A DNA stretch of 44,384 bases, taken from positions 1 to 44,384 of the forward strand of contig JAKAIE010000016.1 of the NCBI GenBank assembly GCA_021814475.1. The letters run 5' to 3'. A program made the position numbers and the translations under genes. Under the pieces are notes generated by a model. That model was not told where the DNA came from, did no database searches, and saw only the letters and a list, made by a program, of their open reading frames with translations. Below, one piece after another: positions 25,114-33,973 of the stretch; the first letter of the stretch is position 1, and each line of letters opens with the position of its first letter. This DNA comes from Nitrospirota bacterium. GTDB lineage: Bacteria > Nitrospirota > Thermodesulfovibrionia > Thermodesulfovibrionales > UBA6898.

Positions 25114-26865
25114 TCACGTCACCGCCTGCTCGACGATGGCGTCGGCAAGGTGGATTTGGGTGGTCTGTGCTTGGGCCAGGCGCGCCTTGAGGGCGTCGCA
25201 CAGGGCCATAAGTTCGTCGACTTTGACAACGATGCGATGTTGCTCCCTGAGAGGGGGCACAGGAATTATCATTTCTCCCACATCGCTTAATCGAAAGCTG
25301 TTCTTTACCCCTCTCTGTGGGGCATCAAACTGATACTTCGACCAGGACGATCTCATTAACTCTGGAAAATATCGGCTTTTACACTCGGGCATGAACCGCA
25401 GTAAGCAAGTATGTTGGTTGATATAAGCTTCCCCAAAGTCTTTCGGTATTAGACCAAGATTGCCGACATCACCCGTGATAGAGATTAGTAAATCATTTTC
25501 TTCTAGCTTCGTCCGCGAACCTTCCCCATCTTCGGGTGGACGTACAAAACGAATTGATTCCATCCGTAGCTTATAATCCCCACGGGACAGGTTCCCCATT
25601 GTCACGAAGATTGCACCATCTTCAGAATAGTACTTAGCCCAATCGCGCGACCCCGATGTAATAATTTTCGCGACATTCCAAACACGTGCCCAACTCCAAG
25701 AATCGGGCAATTCAAAAGGTAGCTCGTCGTCGCGAATCTTTGGCAATAGCCTTTCCCGCTTAATCTCTCCGTCCCTAATCAATCGCTCTTTTTGTTCAGC
25801 GACTTTCTTCAGTAACACACTCGCAGGTTCGTCATTGGGGTCTTGGGGGACGAGTTTGCCCATGACGGCGAGTTGGAGGATGGTTTGTTTAAGTTGGTCG
25901 ATGCTGTGCTCGGTGGTGAATAGGGTGTCGAAGTGGTCAGCGATGCGGGTCCATGCGCCGCTCAACTCTTCTTGTGTCGCAATGTTGGTAAGCGTGCCCA
26001 ACAGGGTTTCGACCAGGGTTTGGTGGGCTTCGATGCTATCGGTTTGTTGTTGCTCCAGTTGGTCGCACAGGGCCATGAGTTCGTCGACTTTGACAACAAT
26101 ACGGTGTTGTTCAGCAAGAGGTGGCAGCGGGAAATGATTACCAGCAAAGTAATCACGTGTTATTCTTTTTTGCCCGGCTGTACCCGTCATTTTTGGAATG
26201 CCATCACCAATGAACCTTGGTGACTTCAGATAAATCAATACATACTCTGGAACCGTGCATGAATTGATTGACCGATAAACATGAAGCTCAGTAGTACCAG
26301 CTCCAAATCCATTCGTCAGCCCACGCATAACAGCTGACTTCCCATTCTGGAAGCATGGTGTGATCTTGGCCAGCACGACATCCTCTTCTCTGAAATGCGT
26401 GAAGCCGCTTTCTATTTCCTTCCATACCCTCATTTCATGCTGCACTGGGACACCATATTTTTCCGATATTAGCTGCATAGGGACAAAAGAGGCTTCTTCA
26501 GTGTCTTCTGCTTCATTTCGTGGGGCGATTTCGCCTATCTCATAAAGATTGGTCCATACCCACCCATTTGGCAAGTCGCGATCGGGCGGTTCATTTGGAT
26601 AAAGAGGTTCCTTTACATCTCGTAGCACATTTTCATTAACCAGACGCTTCTTTTCAGAAATAGTTTTTCTAAGCAACTCAGTGACCGGTTCATCATTTGG
26701 GTCTTGTGGCACGAGTTTCCCGCGCACAGCAAGTTCTAAAATCAGCTCACGCAGTTTCTTGATGCCGTAGGCTTCCAGCTTGCCGTTACTGCCGCGGCCT
26801 GCGGTGGACTTGGTGAGTATCGCCGAGGTCCAGAGGTCGAGGTTGTTGGTTATTAATAAGCTCAT
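25114..26865 (-). CDS. hsdS: Type I restriction specificity subunit HsdS
   Basis: A 583-residue S subunit with two target-recognition domains, each followed by a conserved helix. The conserved segments are internally repeated: LAVRGKLVPQDPNDEP and LAVMGKLVPQDPNDEP start the two halves, and EQHRIVVKVDELMALCD closes both. The first TRD (about 100-260) contains the LPNGWVWTNLYEIGEIAP start, the second (about 380-545) the LPDSWSWARVWNVAKIITSG start. It sets the sequence recognised by the HsdM/HsdR complex. A start at 26865 lies 16 bp from the stop of the YhcG gene. Confidence 0.92.
   Translation of the reverse strand: MSLLITNNLDLWTSAILTKSTAGRGSNGKLEAYGIKKLRELILELAVRGKLVPQDPNDEPVTELLRKTISEKKRLVNENVLRDVKEPLYPNEPPDRDLPNGWVWTNLYEIGEIAPRNEAEDTEEASFVPMQLISEKYGVPVQHEMRVWKEIESGFTHFREEDVVLAKITPCFQNGKSAVMRGLTNGFGAGTTELHVYRSINSCTVPEYVLIYLKSPRFIGDGIPKMTGTAGQKRITRDYFAGNHFPLPPLAEQHRIVVKVDELMALCDQLEQQQTDSIEAHQTLVETLLGTLTNIATQEELSGAWTRIADHFDTLFTTEHSIDQLKQTILQLAVMGKLVPQDPNDEPASVLLKKVAEQKERLIRDGEIKRERLLPKIRDDELPFELPDSWSWARVWNVAKIITSGSRDWAKYYSEDGAIFVTMGNLSRGDYKLRMESIRFVRPPEDGEGSRTKLEENDLLISITGDVGNLGLIPKDFGEAYINQHTCLLRFMPECKSRYFPELMRSSWSKYQFDAPQRGVKNSFRLSDVGEMIIPVPPLREQHRIVVKVDELMALCDALKARLAQAQTTQIHLADAIVEQAVT
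25195..25245 (+). repeat. Direct repeat in hsdS, copy 1
   Basis: A 51-bp segment encoding the EQHRIVVKVDELMALCD helix of the second half of HsdS. It matches 26062-26112 with about five differences. Such repeats allow homologous recombination that exchanges or deletes a recognition domain. Confidence 0.75.
26062..26112 (+). repeat. Direct repeat in hsdS, copy 2
   Basis: The partner of 25195-25245, 867 bp away in the same orientation, encoding the same helix after the first recognition domain. Confidence 0.75.
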
Positions 26866-26880
26866 AACAGCGCCCGTATA

Positions 26881-27975
26881 CTAATCCTCAATCTCCCCGC
26901 TGAGTTCAGCTTCTATCTCCTTTATGCTCGGCAGACTGGATTTCAATTCTTTCGGCAAGGTGCGGGTGAGTTTTGTTTCCCATTGCGCCACCCCGATAGG
27001 CTTCTGCAGGTCGCGTAGGGCGTATTCTAAGACAAGTTTGTTCCTGGAGCGGCAGAGGAGAAGCCCGATAGTCGGCTTGTCGTCGGGGTGGCGCAGCAGG
27101 TCATCGGCGGCGGAGAGATACAGATTCAACTGGCCTACAAAGGCAGGATCAAAAGGGACCGCCTTTAATTCGACGATGACGTAACAACGCAGCCTCAGGT
27201 GAAAGAACAACAGATCGATCTTGAAATCCTGATCGCCGACTTCGAGCAGGACCTGCCTGCCTACAAAAGCAAATCCGGCGCCAAGTTCCAGCAAGAACCT
27301 CTGGATGTGATCAACCAGCCCCTGCTCAATCTCGCGCTCTCGTCGCGGGTCGGCGGTTCCCAGAAAATCGAAGACATAGGGGTCCTTGAAAATATGAGTT
27401 GCCAAATCCGAATCAGCCGGCGGCAATGTTCTTGAAAAATTGCTGACCGCTTTGCCATGACGCTCATGTGCCCGCCCGTCAATCTGAAGTGCGAGGATGT
27501 TGCGGCTCCAGCCATGTTGAATAGCCTGGGCTGCATACCATTCACGTTCCTTATTGGAAGATAGCCGAGTAATGAGTATTACTATATGAAACCACGGCAA
27601 TTGGTCAGCAGCCTGCTGACCAATTGTGAGAGCCGGACATTCTTCAGCAAAACGCCGCATGTACTTTAGATTGCTCGGGGAGAATCCCTTCATTTCTGGA
27701 AAAGCCTCGCAGAGGTCGTGAGACAGCCGGTCGATTACCCTTGCGCCCCATCCTTCCTGCGCTCGTCTTTTCAGGACGGATTTGCCTATCTCCCAATAGA
27801 GTCTGATCATTGAAGCATTAGCCGACAAAACGGTATGCAGGCGTGTTTGCTGTATTGTGGTTTTGATTTCATGAAGCAGGGCGTGGTAGTCCGCAGGAAG
27901 GACTATTCTGCCGGGTGCCACTGGAAATGAGGCATCATCTCGAACTTTACCCCGGACCAAGCGACCCTTTTTCAT
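26881..27975 (-). CDS. YhcG/DUF1016 family PDDEXK nuclease
   Basis: The 364-residue protein has an N-terminal DUF1016 helical domain (LLHEIKTTIQQTRLHTVLSANASMIRLYWEIGK, SPSNLKYMRRFAEECP, LPWFHIVILI) and a C-terminal PD-(D/E)xK nuclease domain with FKIDLLFFHLRLRCYVIVELKA near 251-272 (Asp and Glu-x-Lys in place). Its family is frequently next to type I restriction genes. Here it sits inside the operon: hsdM ends with ATGA overlapping its start, and hsdS follows 15 bp after its stop. It may act as an extra nuclease or modulator of the complex; no role is shown. Confidence 0.85.
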   Translation of the reverse strand: MKKGRLVRGKVRDDASFPVAPGRIVLPADYHALLHEIKTTIQQTRLHTVLSANASMIRLYWEIGKSVLKRRAQEGWGARVIDRLSHDLCEAFPEMKGFSPSNLKYMRRFAEECPALTIGQQAADQLPWFHIVILITRLSSNKEREWYAAQAIQHGWSRNILALQIDGRAHERHGKAVSNFSRTLPPADSDLATHIFKDPYVFDFLGTADPRREREIEQGLVDHIQRFLLELGAGFAFVGRQVLLEVGDQDFKIDLLFFHLRLRCYVIVELKAVPFDPAFVGQLNLYLSAADDLLRHPDDKPTIGLLLCRSRNKLVLEYALRDLQKPIGVAQWETKLTRTLPKELKSSLPSIKEIEAELSGEIED

Positions 27976-29441
27976 CGTAATAGCGCCTCCTCCAGAACCG
28001 CCTTCAGTTTATCTCTGATGCTGGCAATCTCTTTCTGTTGCCCAGTATATTTCTTTAGCAGTTCGTCAGGGTCGTGGCTCACCTGTGCTCCGACATGAGG
28101 GTTCTTTATGTCAAGGTTGTAGTTGCGGCTGACGATGTCAGCAACCGGCACCTTCCAGGCCTGCTCAGTCTGCTTCCTTTTCTTGAAGCCATCCGATTCT
28201 TTCCCCCACCATTTGATCTCTGTTTCGAATTCCTCGAAGCGCATGGGTTTCGTCTTGTTATAGCTCTTCACGCCTTCAGGATAGGGGTGTTCGTAGTACC
28301 AGACGTGCTCGGTTGGCTTACCTTTGGTGAAGAACAGCAGGTTAGTCTTGATGCCGGTGTAGGGATTGAACACGCCGTTGGGCAGGCGGACGATGGTGTG
28401 CAGGTTGCACTCCTCCAGCAGAGATTGCTTGAGTCTGGTCTTCATGCCTTCGCCGAACAGAAACCCATCCGGCAATACCACTGCAGCGCGGCCCCCATCC
28501 TTGAGCAGCTTGATTATCAACGCCACAAACAGATCTGCCGTTTCGCGCGTGCGGAGGTGGGCTGGAAAGTTGTTTTCGATGCCGTCTTCTTCCATGCCGC
28601 CGAAGGGCGGGTTCGTGACGATCACGTTAACCCGATCTTTGTTGCCATAGTCCTTATAGGGTCTGCTCAATGTGTTGTCGTGCCGAATATTGGTGGGCGT
28701 ATCGATGCCATGCAGGATCATGTTGGTGACCGCCAGCATGTGCGGCATGGCCTTCTTCTCAACACCGCGAATCGAAGCAACCAGCGTTTCCTCGTCTTCC
28801 TTGGTTTTCACGTAATGCTCGCGCTTATGATCAATGGTGCAGGTCAGAAAGCCGCCTGTGCCGCAGGCCGGGTCGAGCACGATCTCATCCAGCTTGGGAT
28901 CGACGCGATTGACAATGAACCTTGTGACGGCACGCGGGGTGTAGAACTCACCTGCATTACCAGCGCTTTGTAGATCTCTAAGAATTTGCTCGTAAATGCT
29001 GCCGAAGGTATGGCGGTCGTCGGTGTTGTTGAAGTCTATTTCGCAGATTTTATTGATAACCTGCCTCATCAACGTGCCGGACTTCATGTAGTTGTAGGCA
29101 TCTTCGAAGACATTACGGATAACCAAGGCGCGTTCACCCGCAGGGCCGTGGGTCGGCAACTTTTCCTTAAGCGTCGGGAAAAGCGAGTTGTTGACGAAGT
29201 CCGCCAAGGCATCGCCGGTTATGCCTTCGGGGTCTTTGGCCCAGGCCCGCCAGCGTAAGTGCTTCGGCAATGGTGATTTATAATCGTCTTCTATGAGTTC
29301 GAGCTCTGCCTCGCGGTCATCGAAGATTTTGAGGAAGAACATCCAGACCAACTGACTGATGCGCTGGGCGTCGCCGTCAACGCCGACATCCTTGCGCATG
29401 ATGTCTTGTATGGATTTAATGATTCCTGAAACGTTACTCAT
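27972..29441 (-). CDS. hsdM: Type I DNA methyltransferase subunit HsdM
   Basis: A 489-residue N6-adenine methyltransferase: an N-terminal helical HsdM_N domain (about 10-125), the AdoMet site VLDPACGTGGFL near 180-191, and the catalytic NPPF motif near 275. It methylates adenine at the site read by HsdS and protects host DNA. The ATG overlaps the hsdR stop (ATGA), and GGAGAAG precedes it. The stop overlaps the start of the YhcG gene in the same way, so the four genes form one operon. Confidence 0.95.
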   Translation of the reverse strand: MSNVSGIIKSIQDIMRKDVGVDGDAQRISQLVWMFFLKIFDDREAELELIEDDYKSPLPKHLRWRAWAKDPEGITGDALADFVNNSLFPTLKEKLPTHGPAGERALVIRNVFEDAYNYMKSGTLMRQVINKICEIDFNNTDDRHTFGSIYEQILRDLQSAGNAGEFYTPRAVTRFIVNRVDPKLDEIVLDPACGTGGFLTCTIDHKREHYVKTKEDEETLVASIRGVEKKAMPHMLAVTNMILHGIDTPTNIRHDNTLSRPYKDYGNKDRVNVIVTNPPFGGMEEDGIENNFPAHLRTRETADLFVALIIKLLKDGGRAAVVLPDGFLFGEGMKTRLKQSLLEECNLHTIVRLPNGVFNPYTGIKTNLLFFTKGKPTEHVWYYEHPYPEGVKSYNKTKPMRFEEFETEIKWWGKESDGFKKRKQTEQAWKVPVADIVSRNYNLDIKNPHVGAQVSHDPDELLKKYTGQQKEIASIRDKLKAVLEEALLR

Positions 29442-31780
29442 GCAGACTTCTCCTGCTTAAACAATTCCTGCTCCAGTTCCTGAATGGCATTTTCATATTT
29501 ATCTTTACCACCAAAGATTTTGTTAATGATTTCCACAGGTGTGCCGATGGACTTGAATGGGTCCAGGCGCAAGACTTTCGCACTCTCAAGTGTGCCTATG
29601 CCTTCATCGGCATATTTGTCGAGCAGCGCGGTCAGGACGGCCCTGGCCTGTTCTCCATATTTAGTGAAGTAGTTACGTATTTTGACATTAGTGGCCCGCT
29701 CTTTCCGAGTGAGCGGCCGCTGGTCCCAGGCGATATGGCAGATGAGATCGAAGTCGCCATAGTCCTTGCCGACTTCCTGGGCGAGATTGTCCAGTATTAT
29801 GCCGTGCTCCTCCAATAATTCAATAATCGCCTGTTTCTTCGCGGTGGTGTTCCATCTCTTGAGGAATTCATCAAGAGACGCGAATTCGGCATTGATCTGC
29901 TTGCGCGAGAAGTCGCGATAGGACTCAGTAATCAGGTTGCCGTCAGGCCCATAATATTCGACCCGCTCGGCAACAATCTGCACCGGCACTCCGCTCACGA
30001 CGATCTTATACTGTGGTTCGCCGTCACCGCCTTCGTCATCACCATTAGGCTCGTCAGGGTCGGGAGGAACGGGATCGTCGTCATCTCCTGGTTCGTAGAT
30101 AACAACGGGCTCCCCATCAAAATCAGGGTCTCTGAAAAGTTCGGTAGCCTTTTTGAAATCCATAATCGTAAAGAAATATTTATTGAACTCTTCGTCGATG
30201 CGTGTGCCCCGACCGATTATCTGCTTGAACACAGTCATTGACGTTATGGTCTTGTCCAGGACAATAAGCTTGCAGGTCTTTGCATCGACACCGGTTGTTA
30301 ACAGATCAGATGTCGTAGCAATGACAGGGAACTTGCTTTCCGGATCAATAAAATTATCGAGTTCTGCCTTGCCTTCGACGCTGTCGCCTGTTATACGCAT
30401 GACGTATTTGGGGGTATCAATGGCAATCTGTCCAGCTGCATTCACAATTGCAGATCGCATCCTCTCTGCATGATCAATGTCTTCACAGAAGATTATGGTT
30501 TTGGCGAACGGGTCGGTAGCATTGAGCAGTTTCATAACACGTTTTGCAACCAATTTGGTGCGCTGGTTAAGAACGAGTATGCGATCCATATCTTTCTGGT
30601 TATAGGTTCGTCCCTCGATTTCCTGCCCGAGATCGTCTTTCATGCCAGGAGGCGGGGTCCAGCCCTGGATGTCTTTGTCGATGTCGATGCGCACGACTTT
30701 ATAAGGCGCAAGAAAGCCATCCTCTATCCCTTGCTTGAGGCTGTATGTATAAACCGGCTTTCCAAAATAGGTGATGTTCGAAACGTATTTTGTCTCCTTC
30801 GGTGTCGCAGTCATGCCGATCTGAATGGCTCTCGAAAAGTACAATAGGATCTCTTTCCAGGCCGCATCGTCTGCAGCGCTTCCTCTGTGACACTCGTCAA
30901 TGACTATCAAATCAAAAAAGTCTGGTGAAACACTCTTGAAGATCTTGTCAGCTTCGTCCGGGCCTGTTATGGCCTGATAAAGTGCGAGGTGAATTTCATA
31001 TGCCGGATCGATCTTTCGGTTCTTCACTTTCGCCATCACCGAACCGAAGGGTTTGAAATCATTCACAAGTGTCTGATCGGCAAGAATATTCCGATCAACC
31101 AGAAAAAGGATTCTCTTGACAATTTTTGCCTTCCAGAGTCGCCAGATGATCTGAAATGTTGTGTAGGTTTTCCCTGTGCCTGTTGCCATGACAAGAAGCA
31201 CACGTTTTTGCCCTTTGGCTACTGCTTCAACAACCAGATTGATTGCATCGACCTGGTAATAGCGGGGCTCTTTGCCCGAGCTATCCACGTGATAAGGCTC
31301 AAGTACGAGGCCTTCTTCTTTATCTTCAATGCCTCGGAAGGTCTTAAATCGTTGCCATAGCTCTTGAGGTGAAGGGAAAGAGTCGAGGGGAAATTGCGTT
31401 TCAATGTTTTCGCCACTCCTGGGGACTTTATTATGAGAAGCAAAGGCGTTACCGTTCGAGCTGAACGCGCTTGGGACTTGAAGTATTTCCGCATATCCTA
31501 GCGCCTGTTGTAGCCCCTGGCTGACTGTGTAGTTATTGTCTTTCGCTTCGACCACGGCGACAGGCACTCCGGGTTCTTTATGAAGCACGTAGTCAGCGAA
31601 TTTCTTTTTTTTCTTGTTTCGGGACGACATCTCGCCCCTTACCACGACAGGTCCGGGCGTCAGCGTTACTTCGCGTCTAATTTGCTTGATAGGATCCCAT
31701 CCGGCATTCTTAATGGCAGGAGTGATGAACAGATCGCAGATATCTGTTTCACTGAGTTCTTTCTTGTTGATCTTGTCCAA
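29438..31780 (-). CDS. hsdR: Type I restriction endonuclease subunit HsdR
   Basis: A 780-residue motor/nuclease subunit. The N-terminal nuclease domain (about 1-150) has AVVEAKDNN near 75. The SF2 helicase core has MATGTGKTYTTF near 200-211 and IDECHRGSA near 293-301 (DECH box), TATPKET, and GRGTRIDEE near 527. The C-terminal region (about 620-780) contacts HsdM. It translocates DNA with ATP and cuts unmethylated targets. The start is a TTG at 31780 with GAGGA about 7 nt upstream; no ATG is suitable, an unusual start for the first gene of the operon. Confidence 0.93.
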   Translation of the reverse strand: MDKINKKELSETDICDLFITPAIKNAGWDPIKQIRREVTLTPGPVVVRGEMSSRNKKKKKFADYVLHKEPGVPVAVVEAKDNNYTVSQGLQQALGYAEILQVPSAFSSNGNAFASHNKVPRSGENIETQFPLDSFPSPQELWQRFKTFRGIEDKEEGLVLEPYHVDSSGKEPRYYQVDAINLVVEAVAKGQKRVLLVMATGTGKTYTTFQIIWRLWKAKIVKRILFLVDRNILADQTLVNDFKPFGSVMAKVKNRKIDPAYEIHLALYQAITGPDEADKIFKSVSPDFFDLIVIDECHRGSAADDAAWKEILLYFSRAIQIGMTATPKETKYVSNITYFGKPVYTYSLKQGIEDGFLAPYKVVRIDIDKDIQGWTPPPGMKDDLGQEIEGRTYNQKDMDRILVLNQRTKLVAKRVMKLLNATDPFAKTIIFCEDIDHAERMRSAIVNAAGQIAIDTPKYVMRITGDSVEGKAELDNFIDPESKFPVIATTSDLLTTGVDAKTCKLIVLDKTITSMTVFKQIIGRGTRIDEEFNKYFFTIMDFKKATELFRDPDFDGEPVVIYEPGDDDDPVPPDPDEPNGDDEGGDGEPQYKIVVSGVPVQIVAERVEYYGPDGNLITESYRDFSRKQINAEFASLDEFLKRWNTTAKKQAIIELLEEHGIILDNLAQEVGKDYGDFDLICHIAWDQRPLTRKERATNVKIRNYFTKYGEQARAVLTALLDKYADEGIGTLESAKVLRLDPFKSIGTPVEIINKIFGGKDKYENAIQELEQELFKQEKSA

Positions 31781-32224
31781 TATGTTTCCTCTAGAATAAG
31801 AAAGGGGCCAGCCTTACTTCCTGCCTCTCTTTCAACCCCCCTAAACTCTGTTCCTTGTGCTCATTCCTGATCCCGATGCTATCAACATCCTTCCCGCCCT
31901 CATATACCGATAATGGTAACATCAACCCCATTATTCTTCCCAGCGAAATCTGTAGCCCGGCTCCGTGGCAACCCGCCGGGGTTTATAAGTGCCTTCCCCT
32001 CGAAAACTCCAGGGATGGAACAGAGGGCGAGGGTGAAAAAATTTAGACTGTCCGACGCCACGAATCCAGAAATAAGAGTTCCCTGCGGGGCAAGTTTCTA
32101 AAATTTACCGAGGCCGACAGTACCAGACCGTTAAGGAATTTTCGTCGGGGTGGGTTCTTTTTGGCGCCGTAAACACCTCTTCAGCGCGATCCAACGAGGC
32201 CTGATCCTGTTTCCCGATTTTCTC
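31781..32224. other. Long non-coding leader between toxin gene and hsdR
   Basis: 444 bp without a convincing gene. It contains a GC-rich inverted repeat (CCCGGC 31956-31961 with GCCGGG 31975-31980), and an overlapping alternative stem (AACCC 31970-31974 with GGGTT 31979-31983). The two stems exclude each other. The stretch is the leader or promoter region of the restriction operon. I could not identify a known riboswitch in it. Confidence 0.4.
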
Positions 32225-32521
32225 TCATTTGATCCGCTTCAGCTCCCTGTAATCTTCATTCCTGTTCAAGATCGCCCCGATGAGCACCCTCTTGCCGCCT
32301 TCGTCGACTGCATACACAATGCGATATTCCCCCTGATCCGTCCTGTACCCTGCGAGGCCCCGATAATTAAAATTCACCAGCTTCTTCGAGTCCTGCGGAA
32401 ACGGAGTTCTCCTCAGGGAAAGGATTTTTATGAAGAGCTGCCGGAGCAGCTTTGAGTCGGACTGCCCGAGTATTTCGAGCTTCGAAAGGGCTTCCTCCGA
32501 GAACTCAAGCCTATAGCTCAA
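32225..32521 (-). CDS. RelE/ParE-family toxin
   Basis: A 98-residue protein with the RelE/ParE fold: YRLEFSEEALSKLEIL, LRQLFIKILSLRRTP, GLAGYRTDQGEYRIVYAVDEGGKRVLIGAILNRNEDYREL. The Arg and Tyr residues in the GEYRIVY strand are those that usually act in mRNA cleavage by RelE. Its start overlaps the antitoxin stop by 11 bp, the standard order antitoxin-toxin. Confidence 0.85.
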   Translation of the reverse strand: MSYRLEFSEEALSKLEILGQSDSKLLRQLFIKILSLRRTPFPQDSKKLVNFNYRGLAGYRTDQGEYRIVYAVDEGGKRVLIGAILNRNEDYRELKRIK

Positions 32522-32762
32522 CCTTCAGCCTCTTTGCGACTTCATCGAGAGTGAGCGTTTTACCGGTCTTAAGCGAATGCTCAAGGAGCTTCGACTCGTA
32601 AAGGTCTTCCATCGCCTCTAGCTTCTTGTAATCGTCGTATCCTATTACGACGGCCACAGGCTTGGATCGCTTTTCGATAAGCACTCGCTCGTGCCTGTGC
32701 TCGGCATTCGTCACGACCTCTGAAAAACGGGCTTTCGCATCTGCAAGACTCAATGCTTTCAT
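32511..32762 (-). CDS. Phd/YefM-type antitoxin
   Basis: An 83-residue protein beginning MKALSLADAKARFSEVVTNAEH, followed by RVLIEKRSKPVAVVIGYDDYKKLE, the Phd/YefM signature. The C-terminal third would bind and neutralise the RelE-like toxin, and the N-terminal domain would bind the operon promoter. The repeated TGGTCAT seen at about 32798 and 32815, just upstream, is a possible operator. Confidence 0.85.
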   Translation of the reverse strand: MKALSLADAKARFSEVVTNAEHRHERVLIEKRSKPVAVVIGYDDYKKLEAMEDLYESKLLEHSLKTGKTLTLDEVAKRLKVEL

Positions 32763-32870
32763 GGCTTTACCTCCGCTAGTACTATTATGGCCAGCTTGGT
32801 CATATTAGTCAAAGTGGTCATGGATGCCTACCTCAAAATTGGTCTTCTGTAGGGATCTGTTCCAGAAGAA

Positions 32871-32927
32871 TGGTGGGGCGGATCTCGGCTAATATTTCAG
32901 AAACGACCTGTCGACTCGACCGCTCTC
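32871..32927 (-). pseudogene. Decayed tRNA-Ala relic
   Basis: The left end (TGGTGGGGCGGATCTCGG) resembles the 3' end of the intact tRNA-Ala at 33200. The right end (32904-32927) matches 33326-33349 and 33419-33442 inside the two other relics with one difference in 24 bases. The middle has diverged. It lies just beyond the GIY-YIG gene, so that gene and the tRNA are bracketed by direct repeats. Confidence 0.45.
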
Positions 32928-32931
32928 TTTT

Positions 32932-33186
32932 TTAGAGTAACCCCATCGATTTCAAGTGGATTCTACCTGCTTGCGACTTGAAGTATTTCTCGCGTGCCAT
33001 TGCCTCGGCGCGACTCTGAAATTCTTCCTGATAGACAAGCCGCCATGGTTTCTTGCTTCTGGTTGAAATGCTTTTACCGCTATTGTGCTCTATCAGTCTC
33101 TTTGTGATATCGGACGTATGCCCGACGTACGAAGATCCCCAAATCTCGCTCCTGAGCACATAGACAGTAAATTTCGCGTTTGTCAC
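32932..33186 (-). CDS. Single-domain GIY-YIG endonuclease
   Basis: An 84-residue protein made only of a GIY-YIG domain: VYVLRSEIWGSSYVGHTSDITKRLIEHNSGKS, KKPWRLVYQEEFQSRAEAMAREKYFKSQAGR. The catalytic Arg and the Glu in AREKYFKS are present. It begins 13 bp downstream of the tRNA-Ala 3' end, on the same strand, a common place for this family. It may be a stand-alone mobile or repair nuclease; no function is established. Confidence 0.8.
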   Translation of the reverse strand: MTNAKFTVYVLRSEIWGSSYVGHTSDITKRLIEHNSGKSISTRSKKPWRLVYQEEFQSRAEAMAREKYFKSQAGRIHLKSMGLL

Positions 33187-33199
33187 GGAGGGGAAAATA

Positions 33200-33275
<76 letters not shown>

Positions 33276-33303
33276 ATCTTGTTATTACTTAGGTCATTGT
33301 CTA

Positions 33304-33368
33304 CTGCGTGGCATCTATCGAACCGCGACCTGTCGATTCGACCGCTCTCCCAACTGAGCTACAGCCCC
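33304..33368 (-). pseudogene. tRNA-Ala pseudogene, copy 1
   Basis: The first 25 nt (acceptor 5' strand and D-arm) are identical to tRNA-Ala. The anticodon arm is reduced to a GTCGA-A-TCGAC palindrome with no anticodon loop. A T-arm like GGTTCGATA follows, and the acceptor 3' strand is lost. It cannot make a functional tRNA. Confidence 0.7.
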
Positions 33369-33396
33369 ATCTTGTTATTACTTAGGTCATTGTCTA

Positions 33397-33461
33397 CTGC
33401 GTGGCATCTATCGAACCGCGACCTGTCGATTCGACCGCTCTCCCAACTGAGCTACAGCCCC
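33397..33461 (-). pseudogene. tRNA-Ala pseudogene, copy 2
   Basis: An exact duplicate of the 33304-33368 relic, 93 bp further. The identity implies a recent duplication, in contrast with the deep decay of the tRNA body itself. Confidence 0.7.
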
Positions 33462-33519
33462 AAATCGCTTATAAAATAACACATCCGTTTGGCCGATAAC
33501 AATATTCGGCATTTCTTGT

Positions 33520-33897
33520 TCACAATGTCGGCATCCCGGAGATGACCGATACCTCCCAATTGTCCTGCTGATTACCTTTTTCCCTGACCTTAATCCTGAC
33601 ATTGGAGTAAGTAGCGCTCTGACCCTTTTTCATCGGCGCAGGCACAAAGATATCCTGCGTGGCCTCAAGGGTTATGGATTTGATCACGATGGTATATGCC
33701 GGATTTCCCATATACGCCTGAGTGTTCATCGATCCGCCGCTAATCTCACCCATTTCAAGAAAACGGATTGACAGATGTCTCGCCGCAAGATAGCGGGTCA
33801 TGGCGTCCCTGACCGTACCTTCGGTCGGCGTTTCCCGGCAGCCGGCCGTGAACAACAATACCACCAGAGCAGTGGCGCACGCATAGCGAAATTTCAT
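33520..33897 (-). CDS. Putative lipoprotein of unknown function
   Basis: A 125-residue protein with an N-terminal signal peptide ending at a Cys in LLFTAGC, a plausible though imperfect lipobox. The mature part (RETPTEGTVRDAMTRYLAAR and later IVIKSITLEATQDIFVPAPMKKGQSATYSNVRIKV) is beta-rich. I recognise no family. It stands alone upstream of the tRNA repeats, on the same strand. Confidence 0.6.
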   Translation of the reverse strand: MKFRYACATALVVLLFTAGCRETPTEGTVRDAMTRYLAARHLSIRFLEMGEISGGSMNTQAYMGNPAYTIVIKSITLEATQDIFVPAPMKKGQSATYSNVRIKVREKGNQQDNWEVSVISGMPTL

Positions 33898-33973
33898 AAG
33901 GACCCCTTATAAGGACAGCTGTCTATAAGTCATATTACACCAGATCACGATGCATATACAATCTGCATAAATA

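Noticed and set aside
28074-28973. A 299-codon plus-strand frame
   Set aside because: It is opposite hsdM, whose AdoMet and NPPF motifs are intact.
31951-32000. GC-rich structure considered as a c-di-GMP (GEMM) or SAM-type riboswitch
   Set aside because: Some short pieces are reminiscent, but the conserved core cannot be aligned by eye on either strand.
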